Positions 16,849-24,680 of a stretch of DNA of 64,000 nucleotides are shown piece by piece. Origin of the DNA: Streptomyces sioyaensis (GTDB lineage: Bacteria; Actinomycetota; Actinomycetes; Streptomycetales; Streptomycetaceae); NCBI RefSeq assembly GCF_004122735.1, contig NZ_SDIF01000010.1:54217-118216 (forward strand), given 5' to 3'. Positions within the stretch are counted from its first letter, which is position 1, and each line of letters starts with the position of its first letter. Both the position numbers and the translations under genes were made by a program. Below the pieces are notes generated by a model that was not told the origin of the DNA, did not search any database, and saw only the letters and a program-made list of their open reading frames with translations.

Positions 16849-18039
16849 CTACTCCCCGCTGTACTTGTCCGTGTCCGCATGCGGGTCGAGCGACAGCCGG
16901 TAGCCGCGCTTGACCACCGTCTGGATCAGCTTGGGCGCGCCCAGCGCCACCCGCAGCCGGGCCATCGCGGTCTCCACCGCGTGCTCGTCGCTGCCCGCGC
17001 CCGGCAGGGCGCGCAGCAGGTCCGCGCGGGAGACCACCCAGCCGGGCCGGCGGGCCAGTGTGCGCAGCAGCGCCATCCCGGCCGGCGGCACCGGACGCAG
17101 CGCGCCGTCCACCACCACGGCGTGCCCGCGGATCTCCAGCCGCTGCCCGGCCACCGGCAACGGCCGTACCCGGGACGGGAGTTCGCGGCACAGCAGCTGC
17201 ACGAGCGGGCCGAGCCGGAAGCGCTCCGGTTGCAGGGTGGGGATGTCCTCCGCCTCAAGAGGGATCGCGGTCACCGGTCCCACGCACACCGTCAGCACCT
17301 CCTGCCGCAGCGCGGCCAGCACCTCCTCGCGGATCCCGCGCTCCCCCGCCCGGCGCAGCAGCGACGCGGCGGCCGGCGCGCTGGTGAAGGTCACCGCGTC
17401 CAGGCCGCGCGCGAGCACCGCGTCCAGCAGCCGGTCGACCGGACCGATGTCCTCCGGCGGCATCCAGCGGTACACGGGGACGCCGATGACCTCCGCCCCG
17501 CCGGCCCGCAGCGCCTCGACGAACCCCGGCAGCGGCTCCCCGTGCAGCTGGACCGCCACCCGGCGCCCGGAGACGCCCTCCGCCAGCAGCCGGTCCAGCA
17601 CCTCGGCCATCGACTCGGAGGCCGGGGACCACTTCTCGGTCAGCCCGGCGGCCCGGATCGCGCCGCGCACCTTGGGCCCGCGCGCCAGCAGCTCCACCCC
17701 GGTCAGCCGGTCCAGCAGCGCCTCGCCCAGCCCCCACCCCTCCGCGGCCTCCACCCAGCCGCGGAAGCCGATGGCGGTGGTGGCCACGACGACGTCCGGC
17801 GGGTGGCCGATGAGGTCCCGGGTCACCGCGAGCAGCTCGGTGTCGTCCGGGAGCGGGACGATGCGCAGGGCGGGCGCATGCAGCACCTGTGCGCCGCGCC
17901 GTTCCAGCAGGGCGCCCAGTTCCTCCGCCCGCCGGGCCGCCGTCACGCCGACGGTGAACCCGTCCAGCGGCCGGACGGCCGGTGCCGACGCCGACGCCGT
18001 CTGCTCCTGCTCACCGTGTTCCTGCTGCTGCTCGTACAT
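16849..18039 (-). CDS. nnaR: HemD-domain / winged-helix transcriptional regulator, NnaR-like
   Basis: A 396-residue fusion. Residues about 25-290 resemble uroporphyrinogen III synthase (LDGFTVGVTAARRAEELGALLERRGAQVLHAP, later DAVTFTSAPAAASLLRRAGERG). The last 100 residues are an OmpR-type winged helix (RLEIRGHAVVVDGALRPVPPAGMALLRTLARRPG, VETAMARLRVALG, IQTVVKRGYRL). This matches NnaR, the nitrate/nitrite assimilation regulator that works with GlnR in S. coelicolor (established there; transferred here by architecture and position beside narK). A role in heme synthesis is less likely given the DNA-binding tail. The ATG at 18039 has a modest GGGACG upstream. A GlnR-like box lies 130 nt upstream. 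Confidence 0.9.
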   Translation of the reverse strand: MYEQQQEHGEQEQTASASAPAVRPLDGFTVGVTAARRAEELGALLERRGAQVLHAPALRIVPLPDDTELLAVTRDLIGHPPDVVVATTAIGFRGWVEAAEGWGLGEALLDRLTGVELLARGPKVRGAIRAAGLTEKWSPASESMAEVLDRLLAEGVSGRRVAVQLHGEPLPGFVEALRAGGAEVIGVPVYRWMPPEDIGPVDRLLDAVLARGLDAVTFTSAPAAASLLRRAGERGIREEVLAALRQEVLTVCVGPVTAIPLEAEDIPTLQPERFRLGPLVQLLCRELPSRVRPLPVAGQRLEIRGHAVVVDGALRPVPPAGMALLRTLARRPGWVVSRADLLRALPGAGSDEHAVETAMARLRVALGAPKLIQTVVKRGYRLSLDPHADTDKYSGE

Positions 18040-18168
18040 GGTCGTCCCGCTTCGCCCAGAGTGGTGTGCTGCCGTCCGGCGCCCGTACCCGTACCGCCGC
18101 GGCTCGGGCGGCACACGGTGCCGAGTGCCCAGCGTGCCAACGGCACGTGACAGCTCCGGTCCTCCAGT

Positions 18169-18184
18169 ATTTCCCCGCGGTTAC
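18169..18184 (-). promoter_or_regulatory. Candidate GlnR box upstream of nnaR
   Basis: Read on the minus strand it is GTAAC-N6-GAAAT, nine of ten positions of the published GlnR half-pair gTnAc-n6-GaAAc. It is centred about 137 bp upstream of the nnaR start and 9 bp from the narK terminator. Only one a/b pair is convincing. Confidence 0.5.
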
Positions 18185-18192
18185 GAGGCGTC

Positions 18193-18236
18193 GCGCGGGG
18201 GCGGCCGCGGGGACCTCCCTGCGGCCGCCCCCGCGC
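18193..18236 (-). terminator. Strong hairpin terminator after narK
   Basis: A 16-bp perfect stem (18193-18208 with 18221-18236, core GGGGGCGGCCGC) extended by GGG/CCC across one mismatch. It begins 13 nt past the narK stop, separating narK and nnaR transcription. Confidence 0.82.
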
Positions 18237-18249
18237 CCCGGACCGCCGC

Positions 18250-19701
18250 TCACACCTCCGCGTACACCGGGCGCGGCTCCCCGTCCGCGGCCGGGACCTG
18301 CGCCGTACGCCGCTCGCGCGCCGCGGGCCGCAGGTATACGGCCCAGGTCACCGCGCCGCACACCCCGTAACAGACCAGGAACGACACGAACGCGGGCGTG
18401 CCCGAGCCGGTCGTCAGGAACGACTGCCGGAAGGCGAGGTTGATGGCCAGCCCGCCGACCGCGCCCACCGCCCCGATCAGCCCCATCGCCGCGCCCGACA
18501 GCCGCCGCCCGTACGCCGCGGCCGCCTCCCCCGCCAGCCCGCGACCCAGCGCCAGGGCCTGGAAGATCCCCGGGATCATCTTGTACGTGGAACCGTTGCC
18601 GAGCCCCGACAGCACGAACAGCGAGATGAACCCGACGAGGAACACCGGCAGCGACTTCATCGCCGACGCCCCGATCACCACCCCGGTGGCCAGGGCCATC
18701 GCCGCGAAGGTGCCCAGCGTGATCCGGGCGCCGCCGAACCGGTCCGCCAGCCGCCCGCCGACCGGCCGGATCAGCGAGCCCAGCAGCGGCCCGATGAAGG
18801 TCAGCGACGCCGCCTGGAGTGGCGTGCGCGCGAACTGGCTCTGCAGCACCAGGCCGAAGGCGAAGCTGTAGCCGATGAACGACCCGAAGGTGCCGATGTA
18901 GAGGAGGGACATCACCCAGGTGTGCGGTTCCCGGGCGGCGTCGACGGCCGCGCCGGTGTCGTTCGTCACCGGCGCGAGATTGTCCATGAACAGCGCCGCG
19001 AGCACCGCCGCGAGCACGATCAGCGGCAGGTAGACGGCCAGCACAAGCCGTGGCTGCGCGGCCCCCGCCGTCCCGATCACCAGCAGCCCCAGCAGCTGGA
19101 TCACCGGCACCCCGATGTTGCCGCCACCGGCGTTGAGCCCCAGTGCGTACCCCTTCTTCCGCAGCGGGAAGAAGGAGTTGATGTTCGTCATCGACGAGGC
19201 GAAGTTCCCGCCGCCGACCCCCGCGAGCGCCGCGACCAGCAGGAACGTGCTGTACGAGGTGCCCGGTTCGATCACCACCGCGGCCACCGAGGCCGGCACC
19301 AGCAGCAGCAGCGCGCTCAGCACCGTCCAGTTGCGGCCGCCGAACCGCGCCACCGCGAAGGTGTACGGCACCCGCAGCACCGCGCCCACCAGCGTCGGCA
19401 TCGCCACCAGGAAGAACTTCCCGGCCGGGTCGATCCCGTACTCCGGCCCCATGAACAGCACCATCACCGACCACAGGCTCCAGACGGAGAACCCGATGTG
19501 CTCACAGAGCACGGAGAACACCAGGTTCCGCCGGGCGATCCGCTCCCCCGTCTCGGCCCAGAAGGTCTCGTCCTCGGGGTCCCAGTGCTCGATCCACCGC
19601 CCGCCGCGCCGCACACGGCCGTCGGTACGGCTGTCGCCACGGCTCTCGGCGGTCGTGTCATCGGGGCTGTTACTACGGGTCTCCGCGGCCTCGGCCGTCA
19701 T
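18250..19701 (-). CDS. narK: Nitrate/nitrite transporter, NarK family MFS
   Basis: A 483-residue MFS membrane protein of about 12 segments. The N-terminal extension is hydrophilic (about 45 residues). NarK features: HIGFSVWSLWSVMVLFM with the family Trp/Ser-rich TM1, the nitrate signature GGGNFASSMTNINSFFPLRKKGYALGLNAGGGN around TM5, and a second Gly-rich copy GLGNGSTYKMIPGIF in TM11. Both central arginines expected for anion binding seem represented (FAVARFGGRN, IRPVGGRLADR). The ATG at 19701 follows GGGAGG. It probably feeds assimilatory nitrate reduction regulated through GlnR and the neighbouring NnaR. It has its own terminator and a GlnR-like box 71 bp upstream. Confidence 0.94.
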   Translation of the reverse strand: MTAEAAETRSNSPDDTTAESRGDSRTDGRVRRGGRWIEHWDPEDETFWAETGERIARRNLVFSVLCEHIGFSVWSLWSVMVLFMGPEYGIDPAGKFFLVAMPTLVGAVLRVPYTFAVARFGGRNWTVLSALLLLVPASVAAVVIEPGTSYSTFLLVAALAGVGGGNFASSMTNINSFFPLRKKGYALGLNAGGGNIGVPVIQLLGLLVIGTAGAAQPRLVLAVYLPLIVLAAVLAALFMDNLAPVTNDTGAAVDAAREPHTWVMSLLYIGTFGSFIGYSFAFGLVLQSQFARTPLQAASLTFIGPLLGSLIRPVGGRLADRFGGARITLGTFAAMALATGVVIGASAMKSLPVFLVGFISLFVLSGLGNGSTYKMIPGIFQALALGRGLAGEAAAAYGRRLSGAAMGLIGAVGAVGGLAINLAFRQSFLTTGSGTPAFVSFLVCYGVCGAVTWAVYLRPAARERRTAQVPAADGEPRPVYAEV

Positions 19702-19771
19702 CGCGCCTCCCAAGGGGTCAGGTCCTGCTCCCCGACGCTAGGGACGGCGGATTTCCGTACCGTGCCGCCCG

Positions 19772-19798
19772 GTGACGCGGACGAAACCTTGCACTCAC
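19772..19798 (-). promoter_or_regulatory. Candidate GlnR box upstream of narK
   Basis: GTGAC-N6-GAAAC (19772-19787 on the plus strand) matches all fixed positions of the GlnR a/b site pair. Six bases on, CTCAC (19794-19798) is a partial third site. It lies 71 bp upstream of the narK start. Confidence 0.6.
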
Positions 19799-19995
19799 GT
19801 GGTGGGGCGGGGGGTGGTGAGGCGGGGACCACTCCTCGACCGGACGGAAGGGGTCCCCCATCGAAGGGGATCCCCGCATTCCCGCGTCGACCGTCGCGCT
19901 GCGTAACTACGCTGCTCCACCAGTCGGACCCGTACTCCTGGTGAGTACGGGCGCACACACGGTCACAGACGTCCGACCACGGGGAGTGGAAGGCC

Positions 19996-20823
19996 ATGCA
20001 GCCGCGAATGAAGCCCAGGAACCGGCACTCCGCAGCCATGGAAGTCATCGGCGCACAACTGGCGCTGTTCCGCATCAATGCCGGTCTCACCCAGCGTGGC
20101 CTCGGGGAACGGACCACTGCGTCCGAGGAGACCATCGCCTCCATCGAACAGGGCAGGCGCGCTCTGATGCCGCACCTCGCCTCCGAATTCGACCAACTCC
20201 TGCGCACGGGAGGGGCGCTGGCGGCGGGCGTCACGAAGCTGCCGCGGAAGGAGAAGTATCCGATCTGGGCGGAGGATTTCATCGCCTTTGAACAGGAGGC
20301 CGTCTCGCTCTCTTGGTACGAGCACGGTGTCCTCCCCGGCCTGCTCCAGACCGGGGACTACGCACTCGCCACGTTCCGCAGCAATATCCCGGGGCTCAGC
20401 GACGAGACCGTCGAGCAACGCGTCACCGCACGACTGGAGCGCCAGCAAATCCTGCACGGGAAAGGCGCAGTCACCGCCAGCTTCGTCTTCTCCGAAGCCA
20501 TTGTGCGGAGCAACCTCGGGGGCCGCGAGGTCATGCGGGCCCAACTCGTCCACCTGCGGGAGTGCGCGGAACTCACCGGCGTATCGCTGCAGATCCTGCC
20601 GCTGAACCGCGAGCATCACGCCGGTCTCAACGGACCGTTCGTCCTGCTGGAAACCGCCGACCATCAGCACTTCGCCTATACCGAGGCGCAACGCAGCAGC
20701 GAGCTGACATCGGACCCCGATGAGGTCAGCATCCTCACCCAGAAATATGGAATGCTGCGAATGCAGGCCCTCAACGCCGAAGAGACCATGGGTCTGCTGG
20801 ACCGGCTGCTAGGAGAGCGATGA
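19996..20823 (+). CDS. XRE-family helix-turn-helix regulator with DUF5753 domain
   Basis: A 275-residue actinobacterial regulator. The N-terminal HTH_31 domain is IGAQLALFRINAGLTQRGLGERTTASEETIASIEQGRRA. The rest is DUF5753: SWYEHGVLPGLLQTGDYALATFRSNIPGLSDETVEQRV, RLERQQILHG, FVFSEAIVRSNLGG, and the C-terminal YTEAQRSSELTSDPDEV. This is the WhiJ-like/AbaA-OrfA type, which in Streptomyces is paired with small DUF397 proteins and influences development and antibiotic production. The ATG at 19996 follows GGAAGG. Its stop overlaps the DUF397 start by 4 nt (ATGA), so the pair is translationally coupled. Confidence 0.93.
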   Translation: MQPRMKPRNRHSAAMEVIGAQLALFRINAGLTQRGLGERTTASEETIASIEQGRRALMPHLASEFDQLLRTGGALAAGVTKLPRKEKYPIWAEDFIAFEQEAVSLSWYEHGVLPGLLQTGDYALATFRSNIPGLSDETVEQRVTARLERQQILHGKGAVTASFVFSEAIVRSNLGGREVMRAQLVHLRECAELTGVSLQILPLNREHHAGLNGPFVLLETADHQHFAYTEAQRSSELTSDPDEVSILTQKYGMLRMQALNAEETMGLLDRLLGER

Positions 20824-21140
20824 CCCATCTGACATGGTTCAAGTCCAGCTACAGCGGCGACGAAGGCGGCAACTGCCTCGAAGTGGCTTACGACTGGCAC
20901 AAGTCCAGCTACAGCGGCGACGAAGGCGGGGCCTGCCTCGAAGTCGCCTACGACTGGCACAAGTCCAGCCACAGCAGCGACGAAGGCGGCAACTGCCTCG
21001 AAGTGGCCGCCCACCCCACCACCATCCACGTCCGCGACTCCAAGGACCCCCAGGGCCCGCACCTCGACTTCGCGCCGGGTGCCTGGGCCGCGTTCACCTC
21101 GTTCGCCGCACGCTCCGCTGCCGCCACAACTGCCCCGTAA
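20820..21140 (+). CDS. DUF397 protein with a triplicated N-terminal motif
   Basis: A 106-residue partner of the upstream XRE regulator. A normal DUF397 protein begins once with a W-x-KSSxSxxEGGNCVEVA motif. Here it occurs three times in tandem, at residues 6-25, 26-45 and 46-65 (WFKSSYSGDEGGNCLEVA, then WHKSSYSGDEGGACLEVA, then WHKSSHSSDEGGNCLEVA). The usual tail follows once (IHVRDSKDPQGPHLDFAPGAWAAFTSFA). Each unit is exactly 60 bp. DUF397 proteins are thought to counteract or modulate their cognate regulator; no mechanism is visible. Coupled translation through ATGA implies matched synthesis. Confidence 0.93.
   Translation: MTHLTWFKSSYSGDEGGNCLEVAYDWHKSSYSGDEGGACLEVAYDWHKSSHSSDEGGNCLEVAAHPTTIHVRDSKDPQGPHLDFAPGAWAAFTSFAARSAAATTAP
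20835..21014 (+). repeat. Three in-frame 60-bp tandem repeats inside the DUF397 gene
   Basis: Units 20835-20894, 20895-20954 and 20955-21014 are near identical at the DNA level. Units 1 and 2 differ at only a handful of bases; unit 3 differs a little more and loses the YD ending. The close identity implies a recent duplication. Confidence 0.92.
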
Positions 21141-21146
21141 CCGGGG

Positions 21147-21710
21147 CTACTCGGCCGCTTCGTACGGCGCGCCCATCCATATCGAGGCCGCGCAGACGTT
21201 CATCGCCTGGCGCTTGCCCGCCTCGTCGCGGACCTCGACCGCCCGCCGGCCCGGGTAATCGCGCGGCGCGGACACCACGGCGACATCGTTGCTGATCATG
21301 AAGGGGTCCGACGCCGCGCCCTTGCGGCAGTCCTTGTAGCGCAGGCTGGTCACGACCGTCCCGCCGCGTCGCAGGTCTATCGGCATGATCCGGCCGTGCC
21401 CCTGGGCATCGGACTCCGGCCCCTTGCCGAGGTGGACCTCGAAGGCCGGGAACCCGCGGAACACACAGGGCTTGTCGCCCGTGTTGACGACGGACAGCCG
21501 GGCGTCGCGGTGCGGGGTGTGCGGCTTCTTCTTCAGGACGGTGAGCTTCCACCGCAGGCCCTTGGTGGTGCAGTTGGCGTGCAGGGCCGCCATCCGCGGA
21601 GAGCCGCAGCCGGTCAGGGCCAGGCCGGCCGTCACACTGAAGATCAGCGCGGCCGCCACCGTCGCAAGAAGTGAACGCCGTTGCACGGATTTCCCCTGTT
21701 CGTTGCTCAC
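21147..21710 (-). CDS. DUF4232 domain lipoprotein
   Basis: A 187-residue secreted lipoprotein. The signal sequence QRRSLLATVAAALIFSVTAG leads to the lipobox LTGC, giving a Cys anchor. The mature part has the DUF4232 pattern: LSVVNTGDKPCVFRGFPAFEVHLG and TSLRYKDC, with a paired late Cys (MNVCAASIWMG). It is likely displayed on the outer face of the membrane; its role is unknown. The GTG at 21710 has GGGAAG upstream. A second GTG at 21686, behind GGGGAAA and directly before the signal sequence, is equally possible. The 3' end nearly touches the convergent DUF397 gene (6-nt gap). Confidence 0.85.
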   Translation of the reverse strand: MSNEQGKSVQRRSLLATVAAALIFSVTAGLALTGCGSPRMAALHANCTTKGLRWKLTVLKKKPHTPHRDARLSVVNTGDKPCVFRGFPAFEVHLGKGPESDAQGHGRIMPIDLRRGGTVVTSLRYKDCRKGAASDPFMISNDVAVVSAPRDYPGRRAVEVRDEAGKRQAMNVCAASIWMGAPYEAAE

Positions 21711-21802
21711 ACACTTCCCTGCCGTTAAGGAAAGCTTCCGGGCGCCCGGGGTTGCCTGGGCCTGCCGTACGTTTTCGCTGCCTCTTACATCATGTCGGGG
21801 CG

Positions 21803-22777
21803 TCAGGCAGCGATGCCCATCGTCCGCGCGTCCGTCTCGGGGAGCCACCATGCGTCGTCGGGCGGCGCGAGCCAGCCGTGCCGCGCGGCCCGTTCGCGGG
21901 CGGCCGCCCGCAGGGCGTCCAGCCCCGGATGCCGCAGCCCCCGCCGCCACACCATCGAGACGGGCGACAGCGGTACCGGCTCCACGAGCGGCCGCAGCAC
22001 CATCCCCGGCACCTCGATGAACTCCTCGCTCGCCAGCACCGACCACCCCCGCTTGCGCACCACCCGGACGAATTCCTGCGAGCCCTCGATCTCCGGGAAC
22101 GGCGCGGCCATCGCGATGCCGCGCCCCTCGAAGAGCCGCGCGGCCAGCTCCGTCCACTCGGCGGTGCGCGGATTGCCGGCACCCGCGTAGAGCGTCTCGC
22201 CGGCCAGCCGCGCGAGCGGGACCACCGGCCGGGCGGCCAGCGGGTGTTCCTCGGGCAGCAGCACCGCCATCCGCTCCAGCCGGACCGGCTGATGGCTCAG
22301 CCGCGCCCGGACAGCGGCCGGCAGCGCGGCGATCCGGCCGAAGGAGACATCGAGCCGGCCGTCCGCCACCTCGGACGCCGCCCCCGCCAGCCCGCTGTGG
22401 AACCGGGCGACCAGCTCCACGCTGTCCGCCACCCGCTCCCGGGCCGCCGCCAGCAGCCGGTGCGCGGTGCCGACCGGGGCCCGCACGTCCACCAGCAGCG
22501 GCCGCTCGGGGGCCGGCCGGAACGCCGCGGCCAGCTCGTCGTGCGCGCTCAGCACCCGCCGCGCGTACGGCAACAACCGCTGCCCGTCCGGAGTCAGGGC
22601 GACCTGCCGGGTGCTGCGGACGAACAGCGTGGCGCCCACCTCCCGCTCCAGCCGCCGGATGTCGCGGCTGAGCGCCTGCTGGGCGACGTGCAGCCCGGCG
22701 GCGGCACGGGTGAAGTGCAGCGCCTCGGCGACGGCGGTGAACGCGCGGAGCAGGCGCGGATCGATGTCGTACGGCAT
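21803..22777 (-). CDS. LysR-family transcriptional regulator
   Basis: A 324-residue LysR regulator. The winged HTH is at residues about 6-65: LLRAFTAVAEALHFTRAAAGLHVAQQALSRDIRRLEREVGATLFVRSTRQVALTPDG. The C-terminal periplasmic-binding-like effector domain starts at about 92 (LLVDVRAPVGTAHRLL) and is complete to WLPETDA. It is divergent from an MFS transporter, the usual LysR arrangement, with a perfect LysR-type inverted repeat midway between the two starts. The partner gene is now broken, so the regulator may be left controlling only itself or distant targets. The ATG at 22777 has GGATGG upstream. Confidence 0.93.
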   Translation of the reverse strand: MPYDIDPRLLRAFTAVAEALHFTRAAAGLHVAQQALSRDIRRLEREVGATLFVRSTRQVALTPDGQRLLPYARRVLSAHDELAAAFRPAPERPLLVDVRAPVGTAHRLLAAARERVADSVELVARFHSGLAGAASEVADGRLDVSFGRIAALPAAVRARLSHQPVRLERMAVLLPEEHPLAARPVVPLARLAGETLYAGAGNPRTAEWTELAARLFEGRGIAMAAPFPEIEGSQEFVRVVRKRGWSVLASEEFIEVPGMVLRPLVEPVPLSPVSMVWRRGLRHPGLDALRAAARERAARHGWLAPPDDAWWLPETDARTMGIAA

Positions 22778-22844
22778 CGGGCCATCCTGGCAGTGCCGCC
22801 GGGTGCCACCATCCGCCGCCCGCCACCAACCGCCTGCCGCCCGC

Positions 22845-22877
22845 CGCCCATTGACAACTCAGATGCGTCAATGGGCG
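22845..22877. promoter_or_regulatory. Perfect LysR-type operator in the LysR/MFS divergent promoter
   Basis: Arms of 11 bp, CGCCCATTGAC (22845-22855) and GTCAATGGGCG (22867-22877), are exact reverse complements around an 11-bp spacer. This is the dyad geometry of LysR-regulator sites and includes a T-N11-A core. It lies 68 bp from the LysR start and 49 bp from the MFS start. Confidence 0.8.
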
Positions 22878-22925
22878 CTGATCAGGTGTTGGACGGGCCC
22901 CGGGCGCGGCCGCGACCGTAGAGGC

Positions 22926-23586
22926 ATGATCCTCTTCCTCGCCGCCCGGCCCGTGACCGCCCCGCCCGTACGCCCGGCCCCACGGCCCGTACGCCCCGCC
23001 CCGCGGCCCGTACGCCCGGCCACGCGGCGCAGCGGACTCCGCCTGCCGGCGCCCTACCGCCGGATCTTCGCCCACCCCGGCACCCGCGCCTTCACCGCCG
23101 CCAACCTCCTGGCCCGGCTGCCCATGGGCATGCTCAGCGTCAGCGCGGTGCTGATGATCGCGGGCTCGCGCGGCTCGTACGCGCTGGCCGGGGCGGTCAC
23201 CGCGACCGGGCTGGCGGCAACGGCGCTGGCCGGGCCGTGGACCGCGCGGCTGATCGACCGGCACGGCCAGGCCCGTGCCGCCGTCCCGGCCACCGCACTC
23301 GCCGTCCTCGGCTCGCTCTCGCTGCTGCTCTGCGTCCACTACGGAGCACCCGACTGGACGCTCTTCGCCTCGTACGCCGCGACCGCCACCACCCCCAACA
23401 CCGGCGGGCTCTCCCGTGCCCGCTGGGCCCATCTCCTCCGGGACGACCCGGCCGGCGGGTATCGCGGCCGGCTCCGCCACCGGCGGCTGGGCCGTGGAGC
23501 GGCTCACCGGGCCCGGCCTCGGGTATGCGGTCCCGGCCGCGGCCGCCGCCCTGGCGCTGTGCGCCTCGCTCCGGCACCGGGCGTGA
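22926..23586 (+). pseudogene. MFS transporter remnant: large internal deletion with frameshift
   Basis: The frame from the ATG at 22926 encodes a normal MFS N-terminus: RIFAHPGTRAFTAANLLARLPMGMLSVSAVLM (TM1), later TARLIDRHGQARA and SRARWAHLLRDDPA, which in intact relatives is in the TM4-TM5 region. At about 23450 the frame loses homology. A different frame then supplies the C-terminal end of the same family, AAGSATGGWAVERLTGPGLG YAV and an Ala/Leu-rich final segment ending at 23586. Some 200 residues (roughly TM5-TM10) are missing and the join is out of frame, so no transporter can be made. Residues 13-34 are a PVRPAPR repeat encoded by three 21-bp units (22965-23027). Confidence 0.85.
22965..23027 (+). 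repeat. Three 21-bp tandem repeats
   Basis: Units start at 22965, 22986 and 23007 (CCCGTACGCCCGGCC... type) with 2-3 differences each. They encode the PVRPAPR repeats at the start of the MFS remnant. Confidence 0.85.
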
Positions 23587-23621
23587 GCGGGGCGGCACCC
23601 GGCGTGACCGTCCGTACACAA

Positions 23622-23656
23622 AGCAGCGGCCCGCGAGAATCTCACGGGCCGCTGCT
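23622..23656. terminator. Hairpin terminator between the MFS remnant and ssrA
   Basis: Arms AGCAGCGGCCCG (23622-23633) and CGGGCCGCTGCT (23645-23656) are perfect, with an inner GAG/CTC pair. It lies 14 nt past the tmRNA 3' end and 35 nt past the MFS remnant, so it can act on both strands, mainly for ssrA. Confidence 0.85.
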
Positions 23657-23670
23657 CTACATGGGATGAG

Positions 23671-24037
23671 TGGAGATGGCGGGAATCGAACCCGCGTCCA
23701 ACGGTGCAGAATCAGGGCTTCTCCGAGTGCAGTTCGCTGCGATTTTCTCGGCCCCGGAGATCACGCGAACAAGTCTCCGACGGGCTCAGTCACTGTTTGA
23801 TTTCCTTCTGGGCCCCGTGACCGGACCTAGAAGTTTAGTTCCCTAGCTGATGCCAGGATCCGGGTCGGGAACATCCCCGGGCTGACACTTCGCAAGTCGC
23901 TACTTAGGCAGCGAGGGCGAAGGAATCGCGCTTGGTGTTGGCGATTATTGGTTGCGACATATGGTTAACGAGATCATTGCCGCTTCCTCGACTCGCTTCC
24001 CCTGCTTCGACATCCGCTGTCGAAACCGATCATCCCC
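23671..24037 (-). ncRNA. ssrA: Transfer-messenger RNA (tmRNA)
   Basis: Read on the minus strand. The 5' end GGGGATGATCGGTTTCGACA and the 3' end GGGTTCGATTCCCGCC-ATCTCCA form the tRNA-like domain: the acceptor pairs GGGGATG with CATCTCC, and the T-arm GCGGG-TTCGATT-CCCGC is complete. The 3' CCA is not encoded. The tag reading frame (23904-23942) is GCC AAC ACC AAG CGC GAT TCC TTC GCC CTC GCT GCC TAA, giving ANTKRDSFALAA. Together with SmpB, tmRNA frees stalled ribosomes and marks the product for proteolysis. It lies directly downstream of smpB on the same strand, as usual in Streptomyces. The tag is shorter than the S. coelicolor tag I remember. Confidence 0.96.
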
Positions 24038-24161
24038 ATGTTGATTTATCAAGGTGGTGCCACACCCCTCGTGGGGTGCGGAGCCATCGTACGTGAACAA
24101 CGCATGCCGTTGCCAGCGTATTCCGTGGCAGCGGCGACGGGGCCCGGGCCGCGGGGGCTCC

Positions 24162-24662
24162 TCAGGCCCGCTGCCGCCGCCGCGCCGCCGAGATCGCCCG
24201 GTCCGTCTCCCGGCGGTCCTGCTGCTCCCGCAGCGTCTGCCGCTTGTCGTACTCCTTCTTGCCCTTGGCCAGCGCGATCTCGACCTTCGCCCGGCCGTCC
24301 TTGAAATAGAGGGCCAGCGGCACGATGGTGTGCCCCGACTCCTGGCTCTTGGACTCCAGCTTGTCGATCTCGGCGCGGTGCATCAGCAGCTTCCGCTTGC
24401 GCCGGGCCGCGTGGTTCGTCCAGGTGCCCTGGGTGTATTCCGGGATATGTACGTTGTGCAGCCAGGCCTCATTGCCGTCGATCTGGACGAATCCGTCCAC
24501 CAGCGAGGCCCGGCCCTGCCGCAGCGACTTCACCTCGGTGCCGGTCAGCACCAGGCCACACTCATAGGTGTCCAGAATGTGGTAGTCGTGCCGCGCCTTC
24601 TTGTGCTGCGCCACGAGCTTGCGCCCGGGATCCTTGCCCTTGTCCTTAGTCTGCTTGCTCAT
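24162..24662 (-). CDS. smpB: SsrA-binding protein SmpB
   Basis: A 166-residue partner of tmRNA. The core OB-fold is clear: [52 protein letters not shown], then [47 protein letters not shown]. The basic C-terminal tail that enters the decoding channel ([24 protein letters not shown]) is intact. The ATG at 24662 is fixed by the conserved lysine-rich start [15 protein letters not shown]. It lies 18 nt downstream of the S41 peptidase gene and 124 nt upstream of ssrA. Confidence 0.97.
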   Translation of the reverse strand: MSKQTKDKGKDPGRKLVAQHKKARHDYHILDTYECGLVLTGTEVKSLRQGRASLVDGFVQIDGNEAWLHNVHIPEYTQGTWTNHAARRKRKLLMHRAEIDKLESKSQESGHTIVPLALYFKDGRAKVEIALAKGKKEYDKRQTLREQQDRRETDRAISAARRRQRA

Positions 24663-24680
24663 AGTGTCGCCATTTTCGCA

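Noticed and set aside
16849..18039. Heme-pathway uroporphyrinogen III synthase
   Set aside because: The HemD-like domain is fused to an OmpR-type winged helix and lies beside narK, so a regulator of nitrate assimilation is the better reading.
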